From: Paragordius varius
Lineage: Eukaryota > Nematomorpha
Length of the DNA: 64,000 nt
Direction: 5' to 3'
Assembly: GCA_964247055.1 (NCBI GenBank)
Contig: OZ176051.1
Coordinates: 4,216,001-4,280,000 of the forward strand
The notes beneath the pieces are model-generated. The model did no database searches. It was given only the letters and a program-made list of their open reading frames with translations, and was not told where the DNA came from. The translations under genes and the position numbers were made by a program. Shown piece by piece: positions 21,857-34,479 of the stretch (within the stretch, counting starts at the first letter, position 1; each line of letters begins with the position of its first letter).

Positions 21857-23926
21857 TTATAATTCATTATGGATTGGATCATTGTTAATTTCATCTTCGA
21901 GTGTGGGTGGTTTAACATACAAACCCTCAACCGTCCTCCAATTGCAATGTTTAGAATCGTGCATTTGTTCTGAAACACAGCAGGCTTCATATTGGCCCTC
22001 TATGGGCCTTTGATATGTGTGACCAGATATACCAAGGTAACTATGTGTGCAAAAAAACAGATTATGAATAAAGTTTGAGGAAAAAAATCTAATTTTCCAA
22101 TTTTATTTTTAGTTTACAACAGCTTTCAAAAGTTTATAATTTATTGTTGATTAAATGAGAGCAAATTGATAATAGCAATAACTAAACATGTCATATAATA
22201 TTACAATAATGTTAATTGTGAACTTCTCGATAGATTTTATTTTTGATTGAAATATATAATTACCAATTTGTACTTTGATGGCGTAACATTACGGGGGTAC
22301 TTCGCTTCCAATAATCTCCTTTACACAATACTATCCAATTATCTGAAAAATATATGATAAAATTAATTTAATTTTGTAAAACTTTTCTAATCTTTAAACA
22401 TATAAACCTTAATAATAATTTTTAAATTTATATATTTTTAACAATTTTTAACCTATTTTTAATATTTTTTAAAATATAATGCTTAACTAAAACAAATTAT
22501 CTTGACGCTTAATAGATAGATAAAAATAATATAAAAGAATATTTAAATCATAAAATTCAAAAAAATATTTGATTTAAAAACCTGAGTTATCATTAAGGTC
22601 AACATCAGTGCTGACTTCTTGATTAGAGGTAAGTGGTGCGTTATATAATTCATCCGATCTTAAAAACTCTTGATTAACCATGTGTTTTAATCGGATGGCA
22701 GAATTGCATGGAATATATTCGCTTATAAAAATAATAAAAATTAACACTTCATGACCTTTTGGGGTAATTTTTATCTCAGAGTGATTTGTAATATAAATAT
22801 CTTAAAAATATTTAAAGTACAGGCCAAATTTAAATATATACTATATTTAGCCTTTGAGGCGCATATTATAAATTTTTCTAAAAAATGTAAAATTGTAAAA
22901 AAATCCTCATCTTACACTATTTTCTATAAATTTTTCAATCGTTAATGCACCAGACAGATAAAAATATGTTATGGTTCATGAAAATAATTAAATTGGCTTT
23001 TAGGTTGCATTATTAAAATCAGCTTTTTAGTTAAATCGTGTTTTTGTCCTAATTGCTAGAAACAACAAAAATAAACTTTTTTATCTAATACATGAAAACA
23101 TTGTTAGATGATTAAATTTTAACTAAAAAAACTTCAAAGAGTATTTATACAAGATTGAGGTCTGGGATTAAAACTCCTCAAATATGTCATTAGGACAAAA
23201 AAGGTAATGAAATGTTAATAATAATAAATGTAAAATTTCATATAAACATAAAAAATTGTATATAAAATATTTTTTAATGATTTTCATTCTTGCATAAATA
23301 TTTTTTAAAGAATACAAGTTATTTTCCCACCAATATCAATAACTACATAATGATAGACAATTAACATTTGTACCTTCTCAATCTAATGAAATTGATTAAA
23401 GAGCTAAGGAAATCCATTAAACAGACATGTATGAACTTATTTTTTGCAACTTTATTAGTAAATTTAAAAGACAATAAAAAATAATAAGGCGTCAAAAATT
23501 AATTAATTGTTATTGAAACATTATTAATCCGTACAAACAGACTGCATATTTTGAAAATCATAGAAAAACCATAAAGATATTAAATTAAATTTGATTTTGG
23601 GTTATAGGAATATTTACCCTCTTTTTGTTTGATTATTTCGCCCATTAAATATGACCCAATAGCTGTTTTTATCATCGCTGTTGGTAACGCCAGTAACACT
23701 CTATATATTGTTATTAAGATGGTAAATACGTGTCTATAACTTCCAGTACTGTATTTCACGTCGTGAGAATGTAAACGAACCTGATAACCAAGATTAGTCA
23801 ACTTAACTAAACTAGTTTGAGTGACATAATCATATAATTCTATTATAAATAAAAATGTAACAGACCTTTTGCAGAAACAGGCAAAAAGATGATACCTAAT
23901 ACTTTTAAAAATACGAACAAATTCAT
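21857..23926 (-). CDS. SDF2: SDF2/SDF2L1-like ER-resident MIR-domain protein
   Basis: Exons 23926-23866, 23839-23730, 23700-23618, 22721-22582, 22342-22264 and 22040-21857 give 218 aa (human SDF2L1 is 221). SDF2-type proteins consist of three MIR repeats and work in the ER lumen with Hsp40/BiP chaperones and in O-mannosylation quality control. Seen here: a signal peptide (MNLFVFLKVLGIIFLPVSA), YDYVTQTSLVKLTN, VRLHSHDVKYSTGS, SVTGVTNSDDKNSYWVI, then IRLKHM, NWIVLC, SGHTYQRPIEGQYEACC and NWRTVEGLYVKPP. The C-terminus is HNEL, a variant of the HDEL/KDEL retention signal. Introns 1 and 2 are 26 and 29 nt; introns 3-5 are 896, 239 and 223 nt. Intron 2 restores the spacing GSxxxSVTG exactly. The gene is tail-to-tail with SPO11. 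Confidence 0.95.
22735..23215 (+). repeat. Dispersed repeat D, copy in SDF2 intron 3
   Basis: About 480 bp similar in order and orientation to 26690-27190. Shared blocks include TTTTGGGGTA, a TTAGCC...AGGCGCATA motif, TTTTTATCTAATGCATGA-like sequence and AGGACAAAAAA..GGTAAT near the right end. It has no coding capacity. Shorter relatives of the AGGCGCATA block occur near 26150-26240. Confidence 0.6.
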
Positions 23927-23944
23927 ATGTAAACAAGTAAACAA

Positions 23945-24065
23945 GTAAAGGGTGTAGCGTCGGAAGATCGTCGGCCACCTGCCGTCAAGGCAATCCCTAC
24001 CCACCCGTAATGCATTGAGCTTCAGAGCGGGGAAACACATCGGAGGTTGGGGTTGACGTTAGTAT
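23945..24065. other. GC-richer island upstream of SDF2
   Basis: A short segment (CGGCCACCTGCCGTCAAGGC and flanks) is much richer in G+C than the surrounding DNA. It begins 19 bp upstream of the SDF2 start. It could be part of the SDF2 promoter or the edge of the repeat-like unit to its right; the sequence does not decide between these. Confidence 0.35.
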
Positions 24066-24299
24066 CTACATACATAAATAAAAGCCTTCATGTTAGATGT
24101 GTTAATGGGAGTTAGTATAGTTAATAAGCTATATATATATATATATATACATATATTTTTAAAAGAAATGTTAATATCGCCTTGTTAGGTAAATAAAAGC
24201 AGTATTTGAGTTTAAATAACCGTACAAACAGAGTTTGATTACTCCATAAAGTAATGTCAAAGGTCTATATTGGATCAAATGTAGAGTTAATTAAGCTCT

Positions 24300-25510
24300 T
24301 ATCTTTGGTGTGGAAGGGGGTCTTCTTTTGCTTCTAAATGAGTGTGGCCTTTAAGGTAGACCAATTTTGGAGATCTTAGACATTACAAGCGTCAACGTTA
24401 CCCCTTCGTGCGACCATGTTTCAGTTGTACCTTCAACTGGGACGCTAACCCGGGATAAGTGGTCGTTGACCTTGCTTTGAGGTAAGTCTCAACTCCGACC
24501 AACAAAATGTCGGAGATTGGTAACCAGCCCTGCTCAAATATCAGCGGCTCCAACATTGCTTCCCAGGACGTCGTCCCACAATAATTGGCTAATAGTCTAC
24601 TCAGAGTTGCGTCTTGCATGCTTTATACATTCAGTGGTACATTTTGTTCGTGGGATATCTCTGTGAAGCAGTCTATATTCTTAACTAACTGTATAGGTGT
24701 TTACCATTAACAGAGGGTGTTGTAAATATTACATCAATACTAACTGACTTTAACAGAGCGTTGTAAAATAAAAATTTATACCTTAATTACATGAATACTA
24801 ACTGACATTAACAGAGCGTTGTAAAATAAAAATTTATACCTTAATTACATCAATACTGACATTAACAAAGCGTTGTAAAATAAAATGTTTATCTTAATTA
24901 CATAAATACTAACTGACATTAACAGAGTGTTGTGAAATAAAATTTATAACTTAATTACATCAATACTGACATTAACAAAGCGTTTTAAAATAAAAATTTA
25001 TACCTTAATTACATCAATATTAACTGACATTAACAGAGCGTTGTAAAATAAATTTCATACCTTATCCAGCAGTGGGAATTAACCTTAAAATAATACCGAC
25101 TTCGCAATAGTATCATTCAATCTGGAGCAAAGTATCCGGTTCAAATAAAAGTTGAATATTGGTAATCAGCCCTCAAATATCAGCGGTTCCGATGTCATCG
25201 TCATAGAGCATAGAAGTTTTGCGTTGGTTTCCAACGGGATAGGATTGGTAACTCTGGTGCGTTTCCTCTTGCCAAGAGCTTAAAAGTGATCGAGGTTTTC
25301 GGGGTATAATCGTAATCGCGTTCATCAGCGCAGCTTCAAGAGCTCAGTTGGCCACAATTATTGAAGTTTTTTCGGTAAGTTTTAAAGATCGGGGTCATTA
25401 AAGATTTACGGTCATTGTTCGATTCTAGCCTGGAGAGGATGTTGCGTCAGCCGGTGCCATACATCAAAAAGTCCCATTAAATTTTTGTATTTTGGAAAGG
25501 GTTGAAGGTA
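24300..25510. repeat. Unclassified, relatively GC-rich repeat-like unit with internal tandem array
   Basis: Two moderately GC-rich blocks (about 24300-24660 and 25080-25500) flank a tandem array. They share sequence: ATTGGTAACCAGCCCTGCTC..AATATCAGCGGCTCC in the first matches ATTGGTAATCAGCCCTC..AATATCAGCGGTTCC in the second, in direct orientation. A 73-codon minus-strand frame at 24619-24398 (begins MQDATLSRLLANYCGTTSW) has no recognisable domain and is probably a remnant. An old mobile element is the likeliest origin, but I cannot place its class. Confidence 0.45.
24703..25065 (+). repeat. Tandem array, unit about 53-60 bp, six or so copies
   Basis: The unit contains ACTGACATTAACAGAGCGTT, then GTAAAATAAAAATTTATACC and TTAATTACATCAATACTA. 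Two length variants alternate: those with AATACTAACTGACATT and those with AATACTGACATT. The array lies between the two related GC-richer blocks. Confidence 0.9.
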
Positions 25511-26689
25511 ACATGCTTGAATTCATATGTTCCAAATTCATATGTAAAAAACGTGTATACTGTATGTATGTAAACTGATTACTGTTTTATGGGTAAGTGA
25601 AAAATATTTTAAAATTAAAATGATTTATGTCACAAATATAAGCGCTCAATAACTTGAATCGTAACTGATATACAATTTTATAGTCAATTAGCCGTTATTA
25701 TAGATTTTTAACATGCTCAAACTTAAATTTATCATAATCAAACTGTATATCTCGAAATAATCGGTACCCTGGGCTTATAAAAAGTATCCAAACAAAATCT
25801 TTATCTTAGCAGGATTCTAATGGTGCTATTAATTTTACTTGTATATATTGGATCATATTTTGCAAAATATCATAAAAAACGCATGCTTCATTTGATAAAA
25901 TAGGACTAAAATATTTGATACATTCCATATGAAAAGCAAAACAATATTAAATTAATTTGTTTTTAGATGTGGGCGCCAATAATTTCACTATTTTTACCCA
26001 CTTGAATGGACAAGTTTGCTTAAAATAAACGCAAAAATCCAATATTTGTATAATTTATCTTAAATTACCAAAAAAGTTATTTAACACATATTTTGCTTAA
26101 CTCACGACCTATTGAAGTAATATTATATGCCAGAACGATATGAACGATTATTTTTAAAATTATTTAATGTATGGTCGAATTTAAATATATGCTTTCTCGG
26201 GCTTTCAGGCGCATACGAAAAAAATTCAAAAAAATATTTAAAACTGTAAAAACGTATCATTTTCTTTAACGCTCATCACCGAAATCCCCAGTTATTTGTG
26301 ATAATATAAATGGAGTGTAAGGTATTGTTTCTTATTTGAGATTTAATTTGATGGCGGTTTAATGTAAACTTAGCTCTGATTTCGATGTAACCATCCACGA
26401 TTATCGTAAGTACATCCTCTCATTACAACCGTTAATTTTCGATAAGATAGATATAGTGCAAGGTGTTGGTCATACTTGTTGAGAAAATCGGTTAAGTTGT
26501 GCTGTAACGATTGATATGTTGAAAAAGTCTCATTTTTAATTAAATATTATAATTTTAAAACATTAAATTTAAGTTTGTCGACGTGAGTAACATTATGATC
26601 TTAATGTTTCAAATTTTACAAATAAATTAATGTTGTATCCCGAGTTTTATTACAATATTAAGATTTATTTTCATAACTTCAATTATATT
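25511..26689. other. No gene recognised
   Basis: AT-rich sequence without exon-like segments. A fragment around 26150-26240 (TTAAATATATGCTTTCTCGG..CAGGCGCATA) resembles repeat D; otherwise nothing is identifiable. Confidence 0.5.
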
Positions 26690-27190
26690 AACACTCCGCA
26701 TTTTGGGGTAGTTTTATATCCCAGAGAGATTTGGAATTTCAATATCTAATGGTAATAAGGTATTAAGGCGAATTTGAAAATATGCTTTCTTTAGCCATTT
26801 AGGCGCATAATAAAAAATTTTTTTTGAAAAGAATCTAAAATTTATAAAATCCTCGTCACATACTTTTGCCACATTTATCTCTATAATTTTTTTAAATCGC
26901 TAATGCAACAAGCTAAATGTTTTTATGGTTAAAAAAATTAACTCTAAAAAGCTTTCAACTATTTTGATTTAACAACAGATGTTCGTTTCAATCCTGTTTT
27001 GGAGTTGTCTCAATTTTAGACCATAGAAGTCACATAACTGTTAATAATAAAACCTTTTTTATCTAATGCATGAGAACATAATTTATTTTAAAAATAACTT
27101 TCAAAACTTTAGATTGAGCTTTGTAATTTATGACTTGCCCAAAATGTAAACTAGGACAAAAAAAATGAAAAGGTAATAAAATTTTAAAAA
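26690..27190 (+). repeat. Dispersed repeat D, intergenic copy
   Basis: Direct-orientation relative of the repeat in SDF2 intron 3, with the blocks TTTTGGGGTAGTTTTATATC, TTTAGCCATTTAGGCGCATA, TTTTTTATCTAATGCATGAG and ACTAGGACAAAAAAAATG. A further degenerate part may continue to about 27400. Confidence 0.6.
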
Positions 27191-27429
27191 TGCTTACCCA
27201 AACTCAAAGTACGTGTATAATTTTATAATTTTATTTTTCCCATTTTTCATAATATCTTTCAAAATAAAAAATTTCTCTTATATGTTGCAAGAAAGCAAAT
27301 TTAAAAATATGCGATATTCAGTTAAAAAAATTAAAATAGATTGTAAAATATGCCATTTTTCTATGAATTTTTTTAAAATCGCTAACAATGAGCAAGTGGG
27401 GGGAATTTCCGATAAAATTTATATACTAC

Positions 27430-27470
27430 TAGCTGGCCCTGTCACGCTTCGCTGTTACATAGTCTCACCG
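27430..27470 (+). other. Possible element end (TACTAGCTGGCCC motif)
   Basis: ATATACTACTAGCTGGCCC followed by CTGTCACGCTTCGCTGTTAC resembles the 5' ends of some Helitron-related repeats, with a small GC-rich stem nearby. It marks the left edge of the degenerate repeat region. No rolling-circle replicase frame is present nearby, so this is only a resemblance. Confidence 0.25.
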
Positions 27471-30409
27471 ATAATTATTCTTAATAATGTGCAATAATTA
27501 GAAGGAATGGAGATAAATAATAAACAATAATTAACAATAAGAATGCCTTAAATTATTCTTTTACGGGTTTTTGCATAGGCTCAAAAATTGTTTACTCGAA
27601 ATTGACCATATTTAAACTGTCCCTTATTAAAGTTAATATTCAACTATCATTGGATTTATTTTAAGATTTTCATTTTAGGAAATCATGGTCAGAAGTTTTA
27701 TTTTGAAATTGTGTTAACACAGCTGGGATCAAGGGATATAAGTAATTTGTGGTCCCCTTTTAAAGGAAGGAATATTATACAAATTCCCCAGAAATGTGTT
27801 TAACTGAACTCCCATAAGTTTTTTGAAAATTAGCTCCAAAACCACGCCATTTGTATAGCGTCTCAGTTTTAAACCGGTAGACCCCTTTACATAGACCTAT
27901 ATGTAAAAAGCACTGAGTTAAATTTTTGCCTATATAGGGCAAATATTAGGAATCATCTTTGATACCATCATCTCATGGGTTATTAGGAAAAATACCCCAA
28001 CACTAAATAATCGTTATATGATGGCGTATTTTTAGGGCATAAAGACCCGAAATTAGCTAATTAAAAAACGCCTGACCTTTTTTACCTAGTTACGGGTATA
28101 TATAAAGCTTTTAAAGAGCTCATATGGCATAAGGTTTAAATTAGTTCCAAAACAACGCAATTTCTATGGCACAGTCTTTGGCGGATAGCTCCTTATAAGG
28201 GGGAGGTATAAAAAATGCGTTGGGCAAAATTTTTTATTTTATATGGGGAATATCTGGAATTATCATGGATTCCATATGTTCCTATTAGACTCATAGGTTT
28301 TCTGAAATTTGGCACTAAAGGCATGCTGTATCGATATGGTGACGCAGTTTTGCGAGGGTAGCCCCCTAACCTGGGGCAAAACAAAAAATCGCTTGATTAA
28401 ATTTTTTGCCTCAATTCGGGTAATAACTGGAATCCGTGGGATTTTCGAAAAATTGCCTAAAAACTAAAAAGTCACTCTATTGTAGTCCATTTTTCAGGGT
28501 AAGGGTTTAATTAAGGGGTAATTTAATAAAACCTCTCTACTTGAATTTTTGCCTTTTTACGGGTATTTCAAGCCCTTATTGCTCATAAAGCCTGATAAGT
28601 TTTCTAAAATTTGCCTCCAAAGTCACACTGGGCGCAGTTGTAGGCGGTAGCCCCTTACCCCAGAGGCCAATATAAAAAAGCGATAAAAATTTTGCCTTTA
28701 TAGGGGAATACCTGGAATCATATTTCATTCCATATGTTCTTAAAAGTTTTTGGAAGAATGGCTGCTAAATATTAGTTCAATGATAGCGGATTTTTTAGGG
28801 CGTAATTAACGGCTAAATTAAAAAAACCGCTTGACTTAAATTTTTGCCTTTTACGGTTAATATATTAGACCTTTATTAAACTCATATAGCCTGTTATGAT
28901 TTCTTAAAATTAACTCCTAAACAGCGCAATTTCGATTGGTGGCTCAGTTTTAAGCGGGTAGTTCCCTACACAGAGACTGAGATAAAAAAGCGCTTGATTA
29001 AAATTTTTGCCTTTTCACGGAGAATACCTGGAATCATGATTGATTCCATATGCTCTCATTAGTTTTTAAAAAAATTGCCTCAAAACTAAAATCATTTGGT
29101 GGCGCATTTTTTAGGGCGTGGGCCTAATTAACGGCTAATTTAAAAAAAACGCTCGACTTAAATTTTTGCATTTTTACGGATAATATTGTAGACCCTTAAT
29201 AAACTTATATGGTCTGATAAGTTTTCTAAAAATTAGCTCCAAAGGCACGCTATTTCGATATGACGGGGCAGTTTTTATCGGATATCTCCTTACCAAGCAG
29301 CCAATATAAAAGAAATGTACGAATAAAATTTTTGCCTTTAACAGGGAATACTTGGAATCCTCAGTGTTTTACGGTCCCATACCTTGGGCGAAAAATAGAT
29401 TTAATATTTTTGATGACTTTGTTTTTTTTAAAAAAAATGGCCTTTTACGGGGGAAGCGGCTAAAAAGAGGGCCTAAATTAAAAAAGCGAGCCGACTATGT
29501 TCGGCGCAATCGAAAAAAAGTAAAAAAATCTTATTTGAAATCGAATGGTCCAACACGTTTTCCAGAAAATTGTCTCAATATAGACTTGTGTTTTCAAAAA
29601 AAACCGTTTTTTACACGGGGTGGGCCCGAATTGGGGGCCTAATTCAAAAAAGGGCGAAGCTATTGTCGCGGCATTCATAAAAGATTATTTTTTTCGACAT
29701 TTGGCTTTGAATGGGTTTACCGGTTTTCCGGAAACAGATCACAAAGCTAGCATTTTCCATTTTTATAAATATATAGATGATAAATGGTTGTATCAAGATT
29801 CTCATGGTGCTTGAGGTTTACAAAGATTATACGAAAATATTTTGAACTTTTGTGGTAATGCTGAATATCAAGCACAAAAAAGGCCCACATTATGCTTATT
29901 AAAATTTAGGTGAAAGTTAAATGCCTTATTCCGAAAAATATTATAAGACATATCATATTCTATGGTAAAACAGTTTAATAAAAATTTAATTTTTAGATAT
30001 GGACTCCGAACATCTAAAATTTTTGCCCCTATAAAATTGGCTAAGTTAAGATAAACGCAAAAATGCCGAGATTTTGCAATATTTTTTTAAATGTGCCATA
30101 CTATGGCACTAGAACATTTTTTAAAAAAAGCCATTTTTGTTAAAAAATTTGAAGCGGACCATACTATTTTGAAGCATCATGGAAACGGGATAAAAACACT
30201 TTAAAATAATATAAAAAAAATTCCTTAAAAGATATGATGCCGAACATTTCTATAACATCAGAATTTTGATTAAATTCATTCGTCTTCAAAGTTATGTTAA
30301 ATATATATGTATTTTTTTACAAAATTTCACACAAATTAAAAAAATAAACCTTTAAATTTTGAGCAATGAAAATGATCAGTATCCTTGTTCATATTTTAGA
30401 ATCAGCTGT

Positions 30410-30985
30410 ATTTTAAGTTTGACACTTGGATGCATCACATTCATTTCAGTCCTTCGATTCATAATTGGGGTAGTTGGATACCTCAGACCTGTTTAAAATT
30501 AAATACTTAAAAAATATGGAATGAATTGAAATCAATGTAAAAGTTTATCCTTATATAACATTAATGAACCAAAATATAAAATAAACTCATTCAAAAATAT
30601 TTGATATTACTTATTTTAAGGTAAAACCCAAAAGTAAAATTTTAGTCAACATGTGATGCACGAAACTATATTTCTGTTTCTATCAATATTAGATGTGATT
30701 TAAATAAAAAACTTGCTTTGATTTTAGTTTCCAAATTAAATAAATACGATATTATGCAAAACTGTTCTAAAATAAAAATGGCGTCGAAGTAGTTTGATGT
30801 GAAAATTTATTTAAATCTAAATTTTATTTGGATATTTCCGCTATTTATATAATTTTTATTAGGATAGAAGCATAAATTTAGATTGAGACGGTTTCTTTCA
30901 GTAGTTTTTTTAAAATTGTCAACTTAAATATAGTCTAGTCTGGGTAATTATATAATCCCAATTTGAAACGAAGTATTGAGTAATA
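30410..30985 (+). mobile_element. MITE family B, copy 2
   Basis: Matches the 13.2-kb copy throughout (CACATTCATTTCAGTCCTTC, TTATTTTAAGGTAAAACCCA, AAAATGGCGTCGAAGTAGTT). It inserted in the central spacer of the large foldback, so it is likely younger than that structure. Confidence 0.8.
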
Positions 30986-31230
30986 AAGAGGAATGTTGGC
31001 AATTTTTGCCAATACAACTTTCAAAACTATAGTTTAAAAACTTGCTCTGGGGTATAATACCACCAAAACGCAAACTGTATGTTTATAAAAATGGAAAATG
31101 CTAGCTTTGTGATCTGTTTCCGGAAAACCGGTAAACCCGTTCAAATCCAAATGTCGAAAAAATATAATCATTAATGAATGCCCCGACAATAGCTTCGCCC
31201 TTTTTTTTGAATTAGGCCCCCAGTTCGCCA

Positions 31231-31242
31231 CCCCCCCCCCCC
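31231..31242 (+). repeat. C12 homopolymer
   Basis: An uninterrupted run of 12 C in a strongly AT-rich region. The matching place in the opposite arm near 29617 has an interrupted G-run, so the run has probably expanded. It is a plausible sequencing-length uncertainty. Confidence 0.85.
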
Positions 31243-34200
31243 GTGTAAAAAACGGTTTTTTAAACAATAGTCTATATTGAGTCAATTTTCTGGAAAACTT
31301 GTTAAACCATTCGATTTCAAATATGATTTTTTTTACTTTTTTTCGATTGCGCCGAACATAGTCGTCTCGCTTTTTTAATTTAGGCCCTCTTTTTACCCGC
31401 TCCCCCCATAAAATGCCATTTTTTCAAAAAACAAAGTCCAAAAATAATTTTTTGAATCTATTTTTCGCCCAAGGTATGAGACCGTAAAAATTCAATAAGG
31501 ATTCCACGTATTCCCTGTTAAAAGGCAAAAATTTAGTCGTGCGTTTTTTTATATTGGCTGCTGGGTAAGCAGATACCCGCTAAAAACTGCTCCGTCTTAT
31601 CATAATAGCGTCCCTTTGGGGCTAAATATCAGATATGAGTTCAATAGGTGCTTAAATAATACCCGTAACAAGGCAAAAATTTAGGTGCTGCGGTTTTTTA
31701 AAATTAGCTGTTTATTGGGCCCTTTATGCCTTAAAAAATGCGCCAGCATAGAATGTTTTTCAGTTTAGAGGCAATCCAAGAACTAATGAGAGCATATGGA
31801 ATCAATCATGATTTCAGGTATTCTCCGTAAAAAGGTAAAACTCTAATCAAGCGCTTTTTTGTATCAACCTCTGGGCATGGAGCTACCCGCCAGAAACTGC
31901 GTCACCATATCGAAATTCCGTTGTTTAGGAGTTCATTTTTAGAAAACTTATCAGGCCAAATGAGTTCAATAAGGGCTTGAAATATAACTCGTAAAAAAGC
32001 AAAAATTTAAGTCGAGGGGGTTTTTAATTAGCGGTTAATTAGGCCCTTTACGTCCTAAAAATATGCTATCATTGAACTATTATTTAGTTTTGAAGCCATT
32101 CTTCCAAAAACTATTAAGAACATATGGAATGAATGATGAATCCAGGTATTCCCCTATAAAGGCAAAACTTTTATCGAACGTCTTTTTTATATTGGCCTCT
32201 GAGTAGGGAGAGGCCTGCCTACAAATACGCCATCATATCGATACAGCGTGACTTTGGAGGCAAATTTTAGAAAGATTATCAGGTTAAATAAGTTTAATAA
32301 GGGCCTGAAATATTACCCTTAAAAAGGCGATAATTAAGTAGAGCGGTTTTATTAAATTCCCCCTTAATTAGAATAAAATTTTTTGATTCTATTTTTCGTC
32401 CAAGGTATGAGACCGTAAAAATTCAAAAAGGATTCCAGGTATTCCCTGTAAGGCAAAAATTTAGTCGTGCGTTTTTTTATATTGGCTGCTGGGTAAGCAG
32501 AGACCCGCTAAAAACTGCCCCGTCTTTTCGAAATAGCGTGCTTTTGGGGCTAAATTTCAGAAAACCCATCAGGCCATAGGAGTTTAATAGGTGCCTAAAA
32601 TAATACCCGTAACAAGGCAAAAATTTAGGTCGTGAAAATTAGCCGTTAATTTAGCCCTTCACGCCGTGAAAAATGCGTCACCATAGAAGGATTTTTCAGT
32701 GAGGCAATTTTTCCAAAAACTAATATGGAATCAGTCATGATTCCAGGTATTCTCCATAAAATAGTAAATTTTAATCAAGCGCTTTTTTTGTATCAGCCTC
32801 TGGGTAAGGAGCTATTCCCCTAAAATTGCGTCCCCATATCGATTCGTTGTTTAGGAGTTCAAGAAAACTTATCAGGCCAATAAATTTAATAAGGGCTTGA
32901 AATATTACCCGTAAAAAGGCATGGTTTTATTAACGGTTAATTAGGCCCTTGCCCTGAAAAAAATGCGCCACCATAAAATGACTTTTGGTTTGAAGCAATT
33001 TGTCGAAAATCCCACGAAATCATATGGAATCATGATTCCAGATATTACCCAATTAAGGCAAAAATTTTAATCGAGCGTTTTTTGTTTCGCTTGGTTAGGG
33101 AGCTACCCGCCTAAAACTGCGACACCATATCGAAATTGCGTTGTTTAGGAGTTAATTTTCAGAAAACTTATCAGGCCATATAAATTTAATAGGGCCCGAA
33201 ATATTACCCAAGCGCAAAAATTAGGTCGAGCGGTTTTTTTAAATTAGCCTTTAATTAGGCCCTTTACCCCTAAAAAATGCGCTATCATTAACTATTATTT
33301 AGTTTTGAAGCCATTCTTCCAAAAACTATTAAGAACATATTAAATGAATGATGATTGCAGGTATTCTCCTACAAAGGCAAAAATTTTATCGACGTCTTTT
33401 TTATATTGGCCTCTGGGTAGGGGGCTACCCGCCTACAACTGCGCCACCATATCGATACAGGTGACTTTGGAGGCAAATTTTAGAAAACTTATCCGGCCAT
33501 ATAAGTTCAATCAGGGCCCGAAATATTACTCGTAAAAAGGCAGAGCGGTTTTATTAAATTACCTCTTAATTAGTCCCTTGACCTGAAAAATCCGCCACCA
33601 TAGAATGACATTTTGGTTTTAAGGATTTTTCGAATATCCTACGAGAGCGTATGGAATCATGATTCCAGGTATTACTCGAATTAAGGCAAAAATTTTAATT
33701 AAGAGTTTTTTGTTTCGCCCCTGGTTATGGGGCTAGCCGCGTAAAACTGCGTCACCTATATCGATACAGCATGCCTTTGAAGCCAAATTTCAGAAAACCC
33801 TTCTGACCACGTGAATTAAAGGCCTAAATATTTATTTCCTCTTAAAAAACAAATATTTTATTATTTCAATGAGTCGCTAAGTAAAGTTTTACGCCTTGAA
33901 AAATGCGCAGCTCCAGAACAATTATTAGTTTTGAAGCAATATTTCCAAAAACTTAAGGGAACATATGGAAATTCCAAATATTCCCCATATAAAGGCAAAA
34001 ATTTTACCTAACGCTTTTTATACCTGCCACTGGATAAGGAGCTATCCGCCAAAACTGCGCCACTATATAGAAATAGCGTTGTTTTGGAGCTAATTTACAG
34101 AAAATATATGAAGCCATAGAGCTCATTAAAACCTTGATATTACCCGTAATAGTAAAAATTAAGGAGGGAGTTTCTTTTCATAGCCATTAATTTTGGGCCT

Positions 34201-34479
34201 TCATGCCCTAAAAATACGCCATCATATAACGATTATTTAGTGTTGATGTATTTTTTCGAATAACACATGAGACGATGGTATCAAAGATGATTCCAAATAT
34301 TTGCTCTATAAAGGCAAAGAATTTAACTCAGCGCTTTTCTATATACTATGGGTAGAGGACTACCGGTTTAAAACTGGGACGCCATAAAAAATGGCGTGGG
34401 GGAGCTTATTTTCAAAAAACTTAGGAAGCCATACGAGTTTAATGACTTTAAATAATACCCATAAAAAGGTTAAAAAAAT

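Noticed and set aside
24398-24619. Minus-strand frame of 73 codons as a gene
   Set aside because: No recognisable domain, no supporting splice structure, and it lies in a repeated GC-richer block; treated as a repeat remnant.
24703-25065. CRISPR-like array
   Set aside because: Units are contiguous without spacers and of variable length; it is a simple tandem repeat in a eukaryotic genome.
29352-29814. Overlapping open frames in the foldback (for example 29620-29814 and its mirror near 31034-31285) as protein genes
   Set aside because: They are copies in two degenerate repeat arms, in shifting frames, with no known domain and no start context.
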